A stretch of DNA of 64,000 bases from Betaproteobacteria bacterium (GCA_016717855.1 JADKEV010000022.1:62001-126000), one strand, 5' to 3'; counted from the first letter of the stretch, positions 26,358 to 36,142 are shown. The notes: generated from the sequence alone by a model not told the origin. A program made the numbers and translations.

Positions 26358-27958
26358 CAGAGCTCCGCCAGGATCATGTCCGCGCACTTCTCCGCGATCA
26401 TCATGCTTGGGATGCTGGTGTTGCCGGAAATGATCATCGGCATGATGGATGCATCGGCGACGCGCAGGCCACGGATGCCATGCACACGCAACTGGTCGTC
26501 CACCACCGCCATGGAATCATGGCCCATCTTGCAGGTGCCGACCGCATGGAAGGTGGTGGCGCCGGTCTTGCGAATGAAGTCGATGATCTGTGCATCGCTC
26601 TGGATCTGCGGTCCCGGCGCGATCTCCTCCGCAATGACGTCCGCGATCGGGCGGGCGGCAGCGATCTCGCGCGCCCGTCGCACCGCCGCCACGGCGGTGC
26701 GCCTGTCGTTCTCCGTCGCGAGGAAGCTGTAGCTGATCGCAGGTGCCGCAAAGGGGTCCGGGGACTGGATGTGAATGCTTCCGCAGCTCTCGGGTCGCTG
26801 CACCTGGGCGTAGATGAAAAAGCCGTCCACGTTCGACATCCGTCTCTTTTGATTGATGATCTCGAGCAGGAACGGGTTCACAAGCAGCCCGATGTCCGCC
26901 TGTTCAACCTGATCCGTCGATCGCGTGAACACGCGCAGCGTGCAGACGCCCTCGGAGATGAAGCCTTTGCGGAAGAGGACATAGCGAGCGATCTCGAGGA
27001 GCAGCCTGAGGCCGCGACCGCGTCCCGCCAGCGATAGGCCGCGTTGCCGGAAAGTCCACTTCAGCGTCGGGCCAAAGTGATCGCGCAGGTTCTCACCCAC
27101 GCCCGGCAGCTCCTGGATCACTGGGATGCCGAACCGGGAAAGCACTTTCGGGTTGCCGATGCCGGAGAGTTCCAGGAGCTTGGGAGAAGCGATGGCGCCG
27201 GCGCTGACGATCGCCTCGCGGGAGGCTCGAGCCTCGTGCATGGCGCCATCGCAGCGAAAGCGCACGCCGATGCAGCGCTGGCCTTCGAGAATCAGCGACG
27301 TGACCTCCGCGCCCATCCGGATCGTCAGGTTCGGCCGTTTGCGCGCGGGAGCCAGGTACTGCGTTGCCGTGCTTTGGCGCAGGCCGCGATGGATCGTCTG
27401 CTGCGCCATGGCCACGCCATATTGCGTGTCTCCGGTGTAGTCAGGGTTCAATGGATAGCCGACAGCTTGCGCCGACTCGATGAACAGGTCGAAGAACGGA
27501 GAGGTCTTCGCAGCGACGGTCACCTTGATCGGACCGCCGCGGCCCCGGTAATGGTCGGACCCGATGTCGGTGCTTTCCAGCTTCTTGAAGTACGGCAGCA
27601 CGTCCTCGTGGGACCAACCGCGGCACCCCATCTGGGCCCAGCGGTCGTAGTCCATCCGCTGACCACGGTTGAAGATCATCCCGTTGATGGCGCTCGTCCC
27701 GCCGAGCAACTTGCCGCCTGGCACATAGATAGGGCGGTTGGCCGTGCTTTCGTTCGGCGTCGAGAACCGGCGCCAATTGACCTCAGGATTCTCGATCATG
27801 AAGGCCGTGCCGCCGGGGGGACGCGACCAAAGGTAGCGCTCGCTCCTGGTTCCCGCTTCCAGGCAAAGGACCCGGTACTTGCCGTTTTCCGTCAGACGGG
27901 CCGCGAGCACACCGCCTGACGAGCCGGAGCCGATGACGATGAAGTCGTAATCAGACAC
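26357..27958 (-). CDS. GMC family FAD-dependent alcohol/choline oxidoreductase
   Basis: A 533-residue GMC oxidoreductase. The N-terminal FAD fold is YDFIVVGSGSSGGVLAARL. GMC signature 1 is GGTSAINGMIFNRGQ, signature 2 SAGAIASPKLLELSGIG. The C-terminal active-site His lies in FHAVGTCKMGHD, with Asn in SGNTSIPSMM. It oxidises a primary alcohol to an aldehyde, with FAD reoxidised by oxygen or a dye-linked acceptor. The Bug receptor gene lies 18 bp upstream on the same strand. It is a close paralogue of the GMC gene at 40614. Confidence 0.9.
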   Translation of the reverse strand: MSDYDFIVIGSGSSGGVLAARLTENGKYRVLCLEAGTRSERYLWSRPPGGTAFMIENPEVNWRRFSTPNESTANRPIYVPGGKLLGGTSAINGMIFNRGQRMDYDRWAQMGCRGWSHEDVLPYFKKLESTDIGSDHYRGRGGPIKVTVAAKTSPFFDLFIESAQAVGYPLNPDYTGDTQYGVAMAQQTIHRGLRQSTATQYLAPARKRPNLTIRMGAEVTSLILEGQRCIGVRFRCDGAMHEARASREAIVSAGAIASPKLLELSGIGNPKVLSRFGIPVIQELPGVGENLRDHFGPTLKWTFRQRGLSLAGRGRGLRLLLEIARYVLFRKGFISEGVCTLRVFTRSTDQVEQADIGLLVNPFLLEIINQKRRMSNVDGFFIYAQVQRPESCGSIHIQSPDPFAAPAISYSFLATENDRRTAVAAVRRAREIAAARPIADVIAEEIAPGPQIQSDAQIIDFIRKTGATTFHAVGTCKMGHDSMAVVDDQLRVHGIRGLRVADASIMPMIISGNTSIPSMMIAEKCADMILAEL

Positions 27959-27976
27959 GACAGCGCCCGCGCATGG

Positions 27977-28957
27977 TCAGTCCTCGCTCGTGATGTTGTT
28001 TTCCTTGACGACCATCTTCCACCGGGCCGCCTCGGCCTTGATGAAAGCCGACACGTCGGCCGACCCTCTGACCTCCGATATGTAGCCGCGCGCGCTGAGC
28101 CGCTCCTGTACGGTTGGATCCGCCAAAGCCTTGGCAAAGGCGTCCTGCATGCGGGCGACGGCGTCGGCAGGCGTCCCTGCCGGAACGAGGAATGCGTACC
28201 AGATCCGCGGCGCAAAGTCGGCGAATCCCAGATCCTTCATGGTCGGCACGTTCGGGAACGTCGCCAGCGGCTTCTCCGACGTCAGGGCCAACACGCGGAG
28301 CTTGTCGCCCTGCATGAGCGCGAGCGCCTCGGAGGAGGACGGGAACATGAAGTCCACATCTCCCGCAAGCAGGCCCTGGATCGCCGGGGCATTGCCCTTG
28401 TAGGGAACATGGGTGCCCTTGCCGCCGATCTCCTTGAGCATCCGCAACGCGGCCAGATGCGCCATCGTGCCGGATCCGCCTGTGGAGTAGTTGAGCCCAT
28501 CTCCCGCCTTCGTCGCGGCCACGAGGTCACCGAAGGTCTTGATCTTCGACTTCGCGTTCACCGACAAGGCCAATGGGAACGAGCCCACGCCAACCACCGC
28601 CGTGAAGTCCCGTTCGAGGCTGAAGGGCAGGTTGTCGCGCATCACCGACGCGACCACGCCGGACGTCGTCAAGTGCAGGATGGTGCAGCCGTCGGGCTTG
28701 GCCCGGGCAGCGGCCGCGGTACCGATCATTGTCGTGGCGCCGGGGATGTTCTCGAACACCATGGTCTGCCCGAGGATAGCCGAGGCCTTGTCCCCGAGCA
28801 GGCGACCGATCATGTCTCCCACGCCACCCGCGGGCTGCGGGATCACCATCCGGATGTACCGATCGGGGCAGACCGGCGTGGCAGAAAAGGCGCTGCCGGT
28901 GCAGCAGAGGGCGACCGCCGTCATCGCGACGCGGGCGAGCTTCGAAATCGAGCGCAT
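27977..28957 (-). CDS. Bug/TctC family tripartite tricarboxylate receptor
   Basis: A 326-residue periplasmic binding protein with signal peptide MRSISKLARVAMTAVALCCTGSAFSA, then CPDRYIRMVIPQPAGGVGD, FENIPGATTMIGTAAA, KPDGCTILHL, VPYKGNAPAIQG and TFPNVPTMKDLGF. It is clearly related to the receptor at 12822 (shared GGSGTMAHL region and C-terminal ARWK..V.EN). It is co-transcribed with the GMC oxidoreductase downstream. Confidence 0.9.
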   Translation of the reverse strand: MRSISKLARVAMTAVALCCTGSAFSATPVCPDRYIRMVIPQPAGGVGDMIGRLLGDKASAILGQTMVFENIPGATTMIGTAAAARAKPDGCTILHLTTSGVVASVMRDNLPFSLERDFTAVVGVGSFPLALSVNAKSKIKTFGDLVAATKAGDGLNYSTGGSGTMAHLAALRMLKEIGGKGTHVPYKGNAPAIQGLLAGDVDFMFPSSSEALALMQGDKLRVLALTSEKPLATFPNVPTMKDLGFADFAPRIWYAFLVPAGTPADAVARMQDAFAKALADPTVQERLSARGYISEVRGSADVSAFIKAEAARWKMVVKENNITSED

Positions 28958-29121
28958 ATGGCCTCCAGGAGAAATGATAAGGAAATCGATGAGTCGAGCA
29001 CCACACAGGCTGATGCGAACTGGTTACGTTGCTGAAAATGCATCGCTTCGACGGCGCTGTCGGCGCTGCGCATGATGCGGCGGTCGATCTCCTCTAGTGA
29101 TTATCGCGACTTGGTGGAGCG

Positions 29122-29165
29122 GGGTCGAGTCGCTTTTATTGGCGGGGACGGTTAGCTGCGCTTAC
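29122..29165 (-). promoter_or_regulatory. Shared promoter-like element, site 12
   Basis: Minus strand: GTAAGCG-CAG-CTAACCGTC, CCAATAAAAG, then CGACTCGAC; 22 bp from TAACCG to CGACT. About 165 bp before the ATG at 28957, the longest leader of the set apart from site 8. Confidence 0.65.
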
Positions 29166-29220
29166 GAGGTGGGCTGCTGAAATTTCCAGGGTGCCGGACG
29201 TGGTGACGCCTGTCTTTACC

Positions 29221-29991
29221 TCAGACGATGTGGCGGTTCCAGCCTCCGTCCACATAGATCCGCTGCCCCGTGATGTATCCGGCCCGGGGTGAACAAAGGA
29301 AAGTGATGATCTGTGCCGCGTCGCTCGGCTCGCCGAAGCGACCGGCGGGAAGATCATTTTTCAGGAACCGTTCCCGATCCTCAGCGGTCGGCAGGAAGCG
29401 CGGAATGTGGTGCTCGCGAATCTGATCGGTCAGCAGGAGCCCCGGTGAGATGCAGTTCACGGTGATGCCGTACTTCCCCACCACGCGCGACAGTCCCTTG
29501 GCCCAGACCAGAACGGCGGCCTTGGCTGTCAGCGACCCGCTCACATGGCCGGGCTCCAGTGTCGCCGTGAGGTTGACAATGCGACCGAACTTGCGCTCCT
29601 GCATCCCGGGAATGAACGCCGCGGCGAGCTTGCGCGGAGGCGTGAAGTTGAGGTCGAACGCCTCGTCCCAGTCGCTGTCGGGCGAGTCAAAGGTGAGGGG
29701 CCGCGCTTGTCCCAGGTTGTTGATCAGGATGTCGAGGTGACCGAACGTTCCCAGCACGTTTTCGCGGATCCGCTCAAACGACTCCCGATCGTTGAGGTCC
29801 TCCACGATGATCAGCGGGCGGGCACCGCCCTTGGCGACGATTTCTTCGGCCAGTTCCTTCAATTTCTCTTCCCGCCGCGCCACGACCACTGTCTGCACGC
29901 CTTCCTCTGCGAGTAACTTGGCCGTTTCGTAGCCGATCCCGCCGCTCGCTCCGGAGATCAACGCGATCCTTCCCTTTAACCCGAGGTCCAT
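29221..29991 (-). CDS. SDR-fold protein with altered catalytic residues
   Basis: A 256-residue SDR-fold protein with SGASGGIG at residues 13-20, NNLGQARP at 91-98, and the C-terminal YITGQRIYVDGGW. At the catalytic centre, where SDRs have Ser-x(12)-Tyr-x3-Lys, it reads NLTATLEPGHVSGSLTAKA: Lys157 is kept but the Tyr position (153) is Ser. It may be an atypical SDR or use another residue. A GAAAGGAG site precedes the ATG at 29991. It is the second gene after the acyl-CoA synthetase, separated by 68 bp. Confidence 0.8.
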   Translation of the reverse strand: MDLGLKGRIALISGASGGIGYETAKLLAEEGVQTVVVARREEKLKELAEEIVAKGGARPLIIVEDLNDRESFERIRENVLGTFGHLDILINNLGQARPLTFDSPDSDWDEAFDLNFTPPRKLAAAFIPGMQERKFGRIVNLTATLEPGHVSGSLTAKAAVLVWAKGLSRVVGKYGITVNCISPGLLLTDQIREHHIPRFLPTAEDRERFLKNDLPAGRFGEPSDAAQIITFLCSPRAGYITGQRIYVDGGWNRHIV

Positions 29992-30059
29992 CTCATCGCT
30001 CCTTTCGTTCACAGCGCGAGCCGCCCAGGAAAGCCGGTCGCGCCTGGCGTGCCGTCTCG

Positions 30060-32193
30060 CTAGTGTGCATGTTCGCGCTTCTCTCCTCCGACGGGCTCCG
30101 ATGCGGTCGCCGACGGGCCGACAACCAGCGCGTCGACGACGCGAAGACCGAGGCCCTGGCGATTTACGATGACGGGATTGAGCTCGAATTCCTGGATATC
30201 CGGCGAGGCCAGGAACAGATCGCCGATGCCTACCGCGGCCGCCACCAGCGCGTCGATGTCCGCCGGCGGCTTTCCACGAAATCCGGAGAGGAGCGTCCAC
30301 AGCTTGAGCTTGCGCAGCGCCGTGCGGACCTGGTCGGCCGTCACCGGCAGCGCAAGGTGCGTGATGTCGCGGTAGAGCTCGACCGCCACGCCTCCCGTGC
30401 CGATCGAAAGGACGGGCCCGAAGTCGGTCTTGCGCAGGCATGACAGCGGCAACTTCGATCCCCCCGTCGTCCACCATCTCCTGCACGAGGATGCCGGCGT
30501 CCGACTTGGCGAGCCGCGCGCGGAAGTCCGCCGCGATCGCGTCGACGTCGGACGGCGACGTGACGCGCAGCTTGACGAGCCCGAGCTCGGTCTTGTGATC
30601 GGCTTCGGACGGCAGCACCTTGACGACGAGCGGGTAGCGCAATGTCGCACAAGCCGTTGCGGCACGGTCGTCGGGCCCGAGAACAACCCACTTCGCCGGC
30701 GTGGCTCCGCCGTCGCGACAGAAGGCCATCGTCTCGTCCCAGCCCTGCGGCGCCGGTCGGAGAATCCCCGGAGCGCGTTCCGCCAAGGGCGGCAGCGACT
30801 CGTAGTTCCGGAATTTGTACAGCCAGGATAATGCGCTCATCGTCGCGGAGGGCTCGGCCGAGAGCAGGACCCCGGCGTCGCGGAACTCCTTCCTCGTCTC
30901 GGCCGGCAAGAGGTCGCCGACGAAGCTCACGATCACCGGCATGTCGCGGGCGAGACCCTTGTAGAACTCGCCGTCCTCCTGCAGCCAGCGCCGGCCGCTG
31001 CTCGCATGCTGCACGACGACAGCCTCCGTGCGCGGGTCCGCGGCGACAGCGGCGCAAGAGTCCCGGAACAGGTTGGCAACCGTGTTGATCTGGCCCGTGA
31101 GGTCGATCGGGTTTTCCTTGCGGGCGAACGTCGGCAGCAGCTGGCCGAGTCGTTCGGCAGTCGCGGCGCCGAACCGGGCCAGCGGGACGCCACTGTCGTT
31201 GCTGTGGTCAGCCAGGAGCGCCGACGCGCCACCGGATGAGCTCAGCATGGCTACGCCCCCCTCCGAATCGTCGCTGCGCCGCGGCGCCTTCATGAACGCC
31301 AGGACTTCGACTGCCGCGAGAAGCTCGGCCAGGCTGTTCAGCAGGACGACCCCCGCCTGCTGCAGCACATCTGCATAGACCGCGTGCGACGACGCGATCT
31401 TGCCGGTATGCGATGCGGTCGTCTGTTGGCCGAGATCAGACTTTCCGGCCTTAAGGAAGACGATGCGCACGCCACGGCTGCGCGCGTGTTGGGCAATGCG
31501 CAGTATCCGGTCCGCGCGATGCAGACCCTCGATGTAAACGGCGACGACGCGCACATCGTCTTGCTCCACGACCCAGTCCAGCGCGTCGAGCGCGTCGAAG
31601 ACCGTCTCGTTGCCGACACTGATCATGTAGGCGCAGCCCAGGCCATTGCGATGCAGCGAGCCCCCAAGCGCGCCGCCCAGCGCGCCGCTCTGGCTGACGA
31701 TTGCGATCGGAGCGTGCTGCGTGCGCTCCAGCGTCGCGGCGGCCGGACTGTAGGTGAGCATCGCCTTGCTGCGCACGGACCAGAGGCCCTGGCAGTTCGG
31801 CCCGAGTACCGTAACGCCGTGCCGCCGCGCCGCCTCGGCAAGTCTCACGGCGAGCTCCCTGCCTTCGTTCGTCTCCTCGAAGCCCGCGCTGAAGACGATC
31901 GCATTGCGAATCCCCTTCGCGCCGCACTCTGCGATGAGACCCGGCACGGTGGCGGCCGGGGTGATCACCAGTGCGACGTCGGGCGCTTCGGGAAGCTCCG
32001 CAACGCTCTTCCAGGCCTTGAATCCTTCGACCTCCGGATGATTGGGACTGACCGGGTACACCCGTCCATCGAACCCGTGCTGGACGAGGATGCGCAAGAG
32101 GGAGTTGCGCGGATTCCCCGGCACTGGCGAAGCGCCGATGATTGCGACGCTGCGGGGGCGGAAAAGGAGGTCGAGCGAGTTGGCTGGCGTCAT
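30060..32193 (-). CDS. Acyl-CoA synthetase (NDP-forming), frameshifted near 30437
   Basis: About 711 residues once corrected. The N-terminal CoA-binding domain reads RPRSVAIIGASPVPGNPR, the middle succinyl-CoA-ligase-like domain VLGPNCQGLWS and SQSGALGGALG, and the C-terminal part is ATP-grasp (YPLVVKVLPSEADHKTELGLVKL, FGPVLSIGTGGVAVELYRD, FELNPVIVNRQG). These enzymes couple acid + CoA + ATP to acyl-CoA + ADP. One extra C at 30436-30438 shifts the frame after VAAVM. Without correction the frame runs on and merges in-frame with the next SDR, giving a false 990-residue fusion. The true stop is TAG at 30060. Confidence 0.85.
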
Positions 32194-32254
32194 GCGCTGG
32201 TGGAAAGTGTCTGGACCGTTCGTGATTGCTCACTTTGGAGCAAGACGATCCGGC

Positions 32255-32297
32255 GGTCCAGACGCTTTTTGTGACCGCTCGCGTCACCCGCTCTTAC
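32255..32297 (-). promoter_or_regulatory. Shared promoter-like element, site 13
   Basis: Minus strand: GTAAGAG-CGG-GTGACGC, TCACAAAAAG, then CGTCTGGAC; 22-23 bp between boxes. About 70 bp before the ATG at 32193. Confidence 0.55.
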
Positions 32298-32325
32298 CGG
32301 ACCCTTCCCGCCGCCGCGAACGCGG

Positions 32326-32365
32326 GTGGAGGACAGTTACCGTGCGTTCAAAAAATCCGACGCGA
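32326..32365 (+). promoter_or_regulatory. Shared promoter-like element, site 14 (orphan)
   Basis: GTGGAGG-ACA-GTTACCG, TTCAAAAAATC, then CGACGCGAC; 21 bp between boxes. No plus-strand gene follows for over 1 kb. It is back to back with site 13, so it may be the leftover promoter of a lost divergent gene. Confidence 0.45.
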
Positions 32366-32538
32366 CGGACGACTCGATCGGATCAAACTGCGTCTTGCGG
32401 CATGACAACGTGACCTTTGCGCGATAGTGGCCGGCGCTCGACAAGGGTGATCGAAGAATGAAATCCGATGCAGCGAATTCGAGCGAGCCGGCCTCGCACC
32501 CGGCCAACAATGCGCTGAACGTCCCCGGTCCGCGCGCC

Positions 32539-33312
32539 TCAGAACAGCGATGCCACCATGCCGCCGTCGACCGCCACGGTGCTGCCCGTGACGAAGCCGG
32601 CCTGGCGCGACGCGAGGAAAGCGACAACACCGCAGAACTCTTCCTGGGTGCCCATGCGACCGCTCGGCGACAGCTTGCGGCGATGCTCCGCCTGCTCGAC
32701 GGTATAGGCGGACGCGCCGGTGCGATGCGAGGTGTCGATCAGCGCCGGCGCGACGCAGTTCACGGTTACGCCCTTGGCCGCGACCTCGTTGGCGAGCCCC
32801 TTCATGTACGCGGTCACGCCGGCGCGGAATACGGTCGAGAGCGCATGCGTCGCCATCGGCTGCTTGGCCGACGCGGATGTGATCGCGACGATTCGCCCCC
32901 AGCCCTTCTCCACCATGGCCGGAATGACGCCGTTGACCACATTGATCGCGCTGAGGAGCTGGGTCTGGTACGCCTCGTTCCAGCGCGCTTCCTCGGTCTC
33001 CTCGAGCGTCTCGCGCAGCGGGTTCGGCGGGCGCCCGGTGACGAGCACGAGGATGTCGGCCCCGCCCTGCGACTGCAGTTGCGCAGCGAGCCGCTCGACG
33101 TCGGCGGTGTCGAGCATGCTGCCCGTCACCGCCGTCGCCTGCACGCCGTGGCGTTGCGCGATCTCGGCGGCAGTCGCTTCGAGCTTTTCGGCCGTGCGCG
33201 CGAACAGCACGACGTTCGCGCCTTCGGCCGCCAGCGCGTGAGCGATGTTGCGACCCATGCCGCCGCTCGAGGCCGTCACCAGCGCGAGCTTGCCGCGAAT
33301 TCCGAGATCCAT
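32539..33312 (-). CDS. SDR family protein of the divergent 3-oxoacyl-ACP-reductase-like group
   Basis: A 257-residue SDR-fold protein with TASSGGMG near residue 13 and the late FVTGSTVAVDGG. The usual NNAG is replaced by VTGRPPNP, and the YxxxK position reads ALSTVFRAG, so Tyr and Lys are replaced. This pattern is seen in a recognised SDR subgroup with LSxxxRxxV, so it is divergence and not damage. An AAAGGAG site precedes the ATG at 33312. It is divergent from the SDR at 33402, and no shared promoter element lies between them. Confidence 0.8.
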   Translation of the reverse strand: MDLGIRGKLALVTASSGGMGRNIAHALAAEGANVVLFARTAEKLEATAAEIAQRHGVQATAVTGSMLDTADVERLAAQLQSQGGADILVLVTGRPPNPLRETLEETEEARWNEAYQTQLLSAINVVNGVIPAMVEKGWGRIVAITSASAKQPMATHALSTVFRAGVTAYMKGLANEVAAKGVTVNCVAPALIDTSHRTGASAYTVEQAEHRRKLSPSGRMGTQEEFCGVVAFLASRQAGFVTGSTVAVDGGMVASLF

Positions 33313-33401
33313 GTTCCTGCTCCTTTCAGCCTATTCAACCCGAGCCCGCGACAGCGATCCCCCCGGCCCCTTCACCACATCTTTCACACGAAAGGAAAGA
33401 T

Positions 33402-34238
33402 ATGAGCACAGTAACCGACACCACCGGCTGGACACCGGCAAAGCGCCTGGACGGCAAGGTCGCCGTCGTCGTCGGCGCGGGCCAGAGCCCCGGCGAAGGG
33501 CTCGGCAACGGGCGGGCCGCCGCGATCCGCTTCGCGCGCGAGGGCGCGCGCGTGCTCGCCGTCAACCGTTCGATCGATTCCGCCGAAGAGACCGCGGAGA
33601 TGATCCGCAAGGAAGGGAACGAGGCGGTTGCGTTCAAGTGCGACATCCGCCACGAGGCCGACATCATCGCGGCGATCGGCGAAGCCAGGCGCCGCTGGGG
33701 CGCGCTCGACGTGCTGCACAACAACGTCGGCGTGAGCCTCGGCGGCGGCGACGCAGACCTCATGGAGATCACCGAAGAGCGGTTCGATAACATCTACCAG
33801 ACCAACCTGCGCGGCGTGGCGTTCACGTGCAAGCACGCGCTCGCGATCATGCGGGAGCAGCGCTCGGGCGCGATCGTCAACGTGGGATCGGCTGCGGCGG
33901 TGGGACTGTATCCGTACGTCGCGTACAAGGCGACGAAGGCCGGCGTCAATGCAATGACCGAGCAGCTTGCGCTGCAGAACGCCAGGTACAACATCCGCAT
34001 CAATGCGATCCTTCCCGGCCTCATCGCGACGCCGATGGCCGTCGAAACGCGCGCGCGCCAGTTCGGCAAGTCGCGCGACGAGCTGATGGCCGAGCGTGCC
34101 GCCAAAGTCCCGCTCGGGCGGCAGGGGACCGGCTGGGACGTGGCGAACCTCGCGCTGTTCCTCGCCTCCGACGAGGCAAGCTTCATCACCGGGGTGTGCA
34201 TCCTGGTCGACGGCGGGCGTGTCCTCAACCGCATCTGA
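33402..34238 (+). CDS. Short-chain dehydrogenase/reductase (SDR)
   Basis: A 278-residue classical SDR with an N-terminal extension of about 20 residues. Motifs: VVGAGQSPGEGLGNGRA for the cofactor, LHNNVGVS, catalytic Ser in IVNVGSAAAVG, Tyr-Lys in YKATKAG, and FITGVCILVDGG at the end. A GAAAGGAAAG site precedes the ATG. Substrate unknown. It is one of the few units in the catabolic region without the shared promoter element directly upstream. Confidence 0.85.
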   Translation: MSTVTDTTGWTPAKRLDGKVAVVVGAGQSPGEGLGNGRAAAIRFAREGARVLAVNRSIDSAEETAEMIRKEGNEAVAFKCDIRHEADIIAAIGEARRRWGALDVLHNNVGVSLGGGDADLMEITEERFDNIYQTNLRGVAFTCKHALAIMREQRSGAIVNVGSAAAVGLYPYVAYKATKAGVNAMTEQLALQNARYNIRINAILPGLIATPMAVETRARQFGKSRDELMAERAAKVPLGRQGTGWDVANLALFLASDEASFITGVCILVDGGRVLNRI

Positions 34239-34306
34239 ATTGCAGTGGTCACACCGAACCCCTCGCCTGCCGGCGCATGCGCGCGGCGCGGCGTCCGGAC
34301 GCCAGG

Positions 34307-36067
34307 TCATTGTCCGCTGCACGCGTGCATCGCCGACAGGTAGCCGAACACCAGCGCCGGACCGAGCGTGATGCCGGGTCCGGGATACGCGCCGTTCATG
34401 ATCGATTGCATGTCGTTGCCGCAGGCGTAGAGCCCCGGGATCGCGCTGCCGTCCGCGCGCAGCACGCGGGCGTGCTCGTCGGTCACGATGCCCCCGGCCA
34501 TTCCGAGGTCTGCCGGTTCGACGGCGACGGCGAAGAACGGCGCGTCGGCGATCGGCGCCACGCACGGGTTCGGTTTCCAGTCCGCGTCGCCGAGGTGCCG
34601 CTGGTAGATGTTGGAGCCGCGCCCGAATTCCGGGTCTTCTCCATTGCGCGCGAATTCGTTGTAGCGGTCGATCGTCGCGAGGGCCGTGTCGACCGGAAGG
34701 CCGATCCCGGCCATCAGCGCCGCGAGCGTCGCGCCGCGACGCAGGTAACCGCTCCTCTCCTCGCCGGCTGTCGAAAGCGCGAACGGCCGGACGCGGCCGA
34801 GCCCGTATCGCCAGAGGAACCGACGATCGCAGATCAGCCACGCCGGAATGCGCCGCTGCGGGTCGCGGAGCTGCGCGCGGCCGAATTCGTGGTAGGAGAC
34901 AGCTTCGTTGACAAAGCGCCGGCCGTCGCCGTCGAGCGCGATGAGCCCCGGCTTCGCGCGGTCCATGACCGTGTGCGGAAAGAACGCCTCGCTGCCGTCG
35001 GGGCGACGGAAGCGCGATGCCGGCACCCAGAACGCGAGCGCGCCGTCAACGGATGCGGCGTCCGCGCTGAGCGCGGCGCCGGCATCGCGCGCGACGTGCG
35101 CGCCCGAGCGCTCCGCGCCCGACCGCACCATGGTCGAGCGGTCGCCGGCTGCCGGGGGCATGTAGTGGCTGCGCAGGTCGGGGTAGTGGGAGATGCCTCC
35201 GGTCGCGAGGATCACGCCCGCCTGCGCTTGCAGCGTTCGCTCGCCTTCCCGCCCGCGAACGACCAGGCCAGACACGCGCCCGCCGTCGACGACGAGGTGC
35301 ACGGCCGCGGTTTCCAGCGCGATCTCCACGCCGAGGTCGCGCGCCGACTTGAACAGTCTCGCGGCGAGCGCGTTGCCCAGCACGAGCCTCGTGCCGCGAT
35401 GCGCGCGCAAGCGCTGCGCGGCGTAGCGCGCAACGAGCTTCGTCGTGTGCCAGAGGGCCGGCAGCGATCGCCCCGCCCGCCGCAGCACCGGCAGATCCTC
35501 GCGACTGATCATCATGCCGCCGAACAGCGTGAACTCCGGCAACGGGTCGCGCAAGCGCTCGAAGTCGCTGCCAAGCAGGCGACCGTCGAACGGCACGGGT
35601 TCGAGCACGCGGCCGCCTGCGGTAGCACCGGGCAGGTCGGGGTAGTAATCGGGATAGCGGCGCACGGGCTGCAGCCGAAGCGCCGTGTTCGCCTCGAGGA
35701 AGCGGAGCGCCTCGTCGCCGCGCGCGAGAAAGGCTGCCATCGCGCGACCGGTTTCGAAGCCCGGGACCAGGGCGCGTAAATAGTCGCGCGCGGCGTCGAG
35801 GCTATCGGCGATTCCCGCTTGGGCCATCCTGCGATTGGCGGGAATCCAGATCATCCCCCCGGAGATGGCGGTCGTGCCGCCGACGCGATTGCTCGCCTCG
35901 ACGACGATTACGCTATGGCCGAGCGCCGCTGCCGTCGACGCGGCGGCCAGCCCCGCGGCGCCCGCGCCGACCACGACGACGTCGTAGTGGTCGCGAAGAC
36001 CCGGCGTCAGGTCGGGAAACTCGACGAACGTGACTTCGCGTCCGCCTGGAAAAGTCAATCCTCGCAT
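34307..36067 (-). CDS. FAD-dependent oxidoreductase (3-ketosteroid dehydrogenase/fumarate-reductase type) with a foreign N-terminus
   Basis: A 586-residue flavoprotein. From about residue 27 it is a flavocytochrome-type dehydrogenase: YDVVVVGAGAAGLAAASTAA, EASNRVGGTTAISGGMIWIPAN, and the closing GLYACGNDMQSIMNGAYPGPG. Relatives perform 1,2-desaturation of 3-ketosteroids or reduce enoates. The first 24 residues, MRGLTFPGGREVTFVEFPDL, do not belong to this family. They are the start of a zinc alcohol dehydrogenase and match the leader at 43905. The ATG at 36067 lies 85 bp after promoter site 15. Confidence 0.85.
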   Translation of the reverse strand: MRGLTFPGGREVTFVEFPDLTPGLRDHYDVVVVGAGAAGLAAASTAAALGHSVIVVEASNRVGGTTAISGGMIWIPANRRMAQAGIADSLDAARDYLRALVPGFETGRAMAAFLARGDEALRFLEANTALRLQPVRRYPDYYPDLPGATAGGRVLEPVPFDGRLLGSDFERLRDPLPEFTLFGGMMISREDLPVLRRAGRSLPALWHTTKLVARYAAQRLRAHRGTRLVLGNALAARLFKSARDLGVEIALETAAVHLVVDGGRVSGLVVRGREGERTLQAQAGVILATGGISHYPDLRSHYMPPAAGDRSTMVRSGAERSGAHVARDAGAALSADAASVDGALAFWVPASRFRRPDGSEAFFPHTVMDRAKPGLIALDGDGRRFVNEAVSYHEFGRAQLRDPQRRIPAWLICDRRFLWRYGLGRVRPFALSTAGEERSGYLRRGATLAALMAGIGLPVDTALATIDRYNEFARNGEDPEFGRGSNIYQRHLGDADWKPNPCVAPIADAPFFAVAVEPADLGMAGGIVTDEHARVLRADGSAIPGLYACGNDMQSIMNGAYPGPGITLGPALVFGYLSAMHACSGQ

Positions 36068-36079
36068 CCTGTTTCTCCG
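36020..36079 (-). repeat. 60-bp repeat, copy 1 (alcohol-dehydrogenase-like leader)
   Basis: Identical at 55 of 60 positions to 43858-43917. It covers the ATG and first 16 codons of the leader encoding MRGLTFPGGREV and the bases just upstream. Similarity continues with gaps to the promoter element. Confidence 0.85.
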
Positions 36080-36142
36080 CCGTCCGAGGTGATGGGCACG
36101 GTCACGATCCGGTGTCGCGAATTCTCGTCGACGACCGGGAGG

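Larger units (their letters stand above)
32194..32538 (+). other. Intergenic stretch with two back-to-back promoter elements
   Basis: This 345-bp gap between two minus-strand genes holds site 13 (serving the acyl-CoA synthetase) and site 14, which points the other way into the 3' end of an antisense SDR gene. From about 32366 to 32538 I see no gene and no further motif. Confidence 0.5.

Noticed and set aside
29221..32193. A single 990-residue acyl-CoA synthetase/SDR fusion
   Set aside because: The frame is continuous only because of a frameshift near 30437. Between there and 29991 the translation is Arg-rich nonsense, while another frame gives the proper ATP-grasp domain and a stop at 30060. 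The SDR has its own start and ribosome site.
34285..34306. Palindrome GGCGTCCGGACGCC near the end of two convergent genes
   Set aside because: There is no loop and no U tract, so it is not a convincing terminator; such short GC palindromes are expected by chance here.
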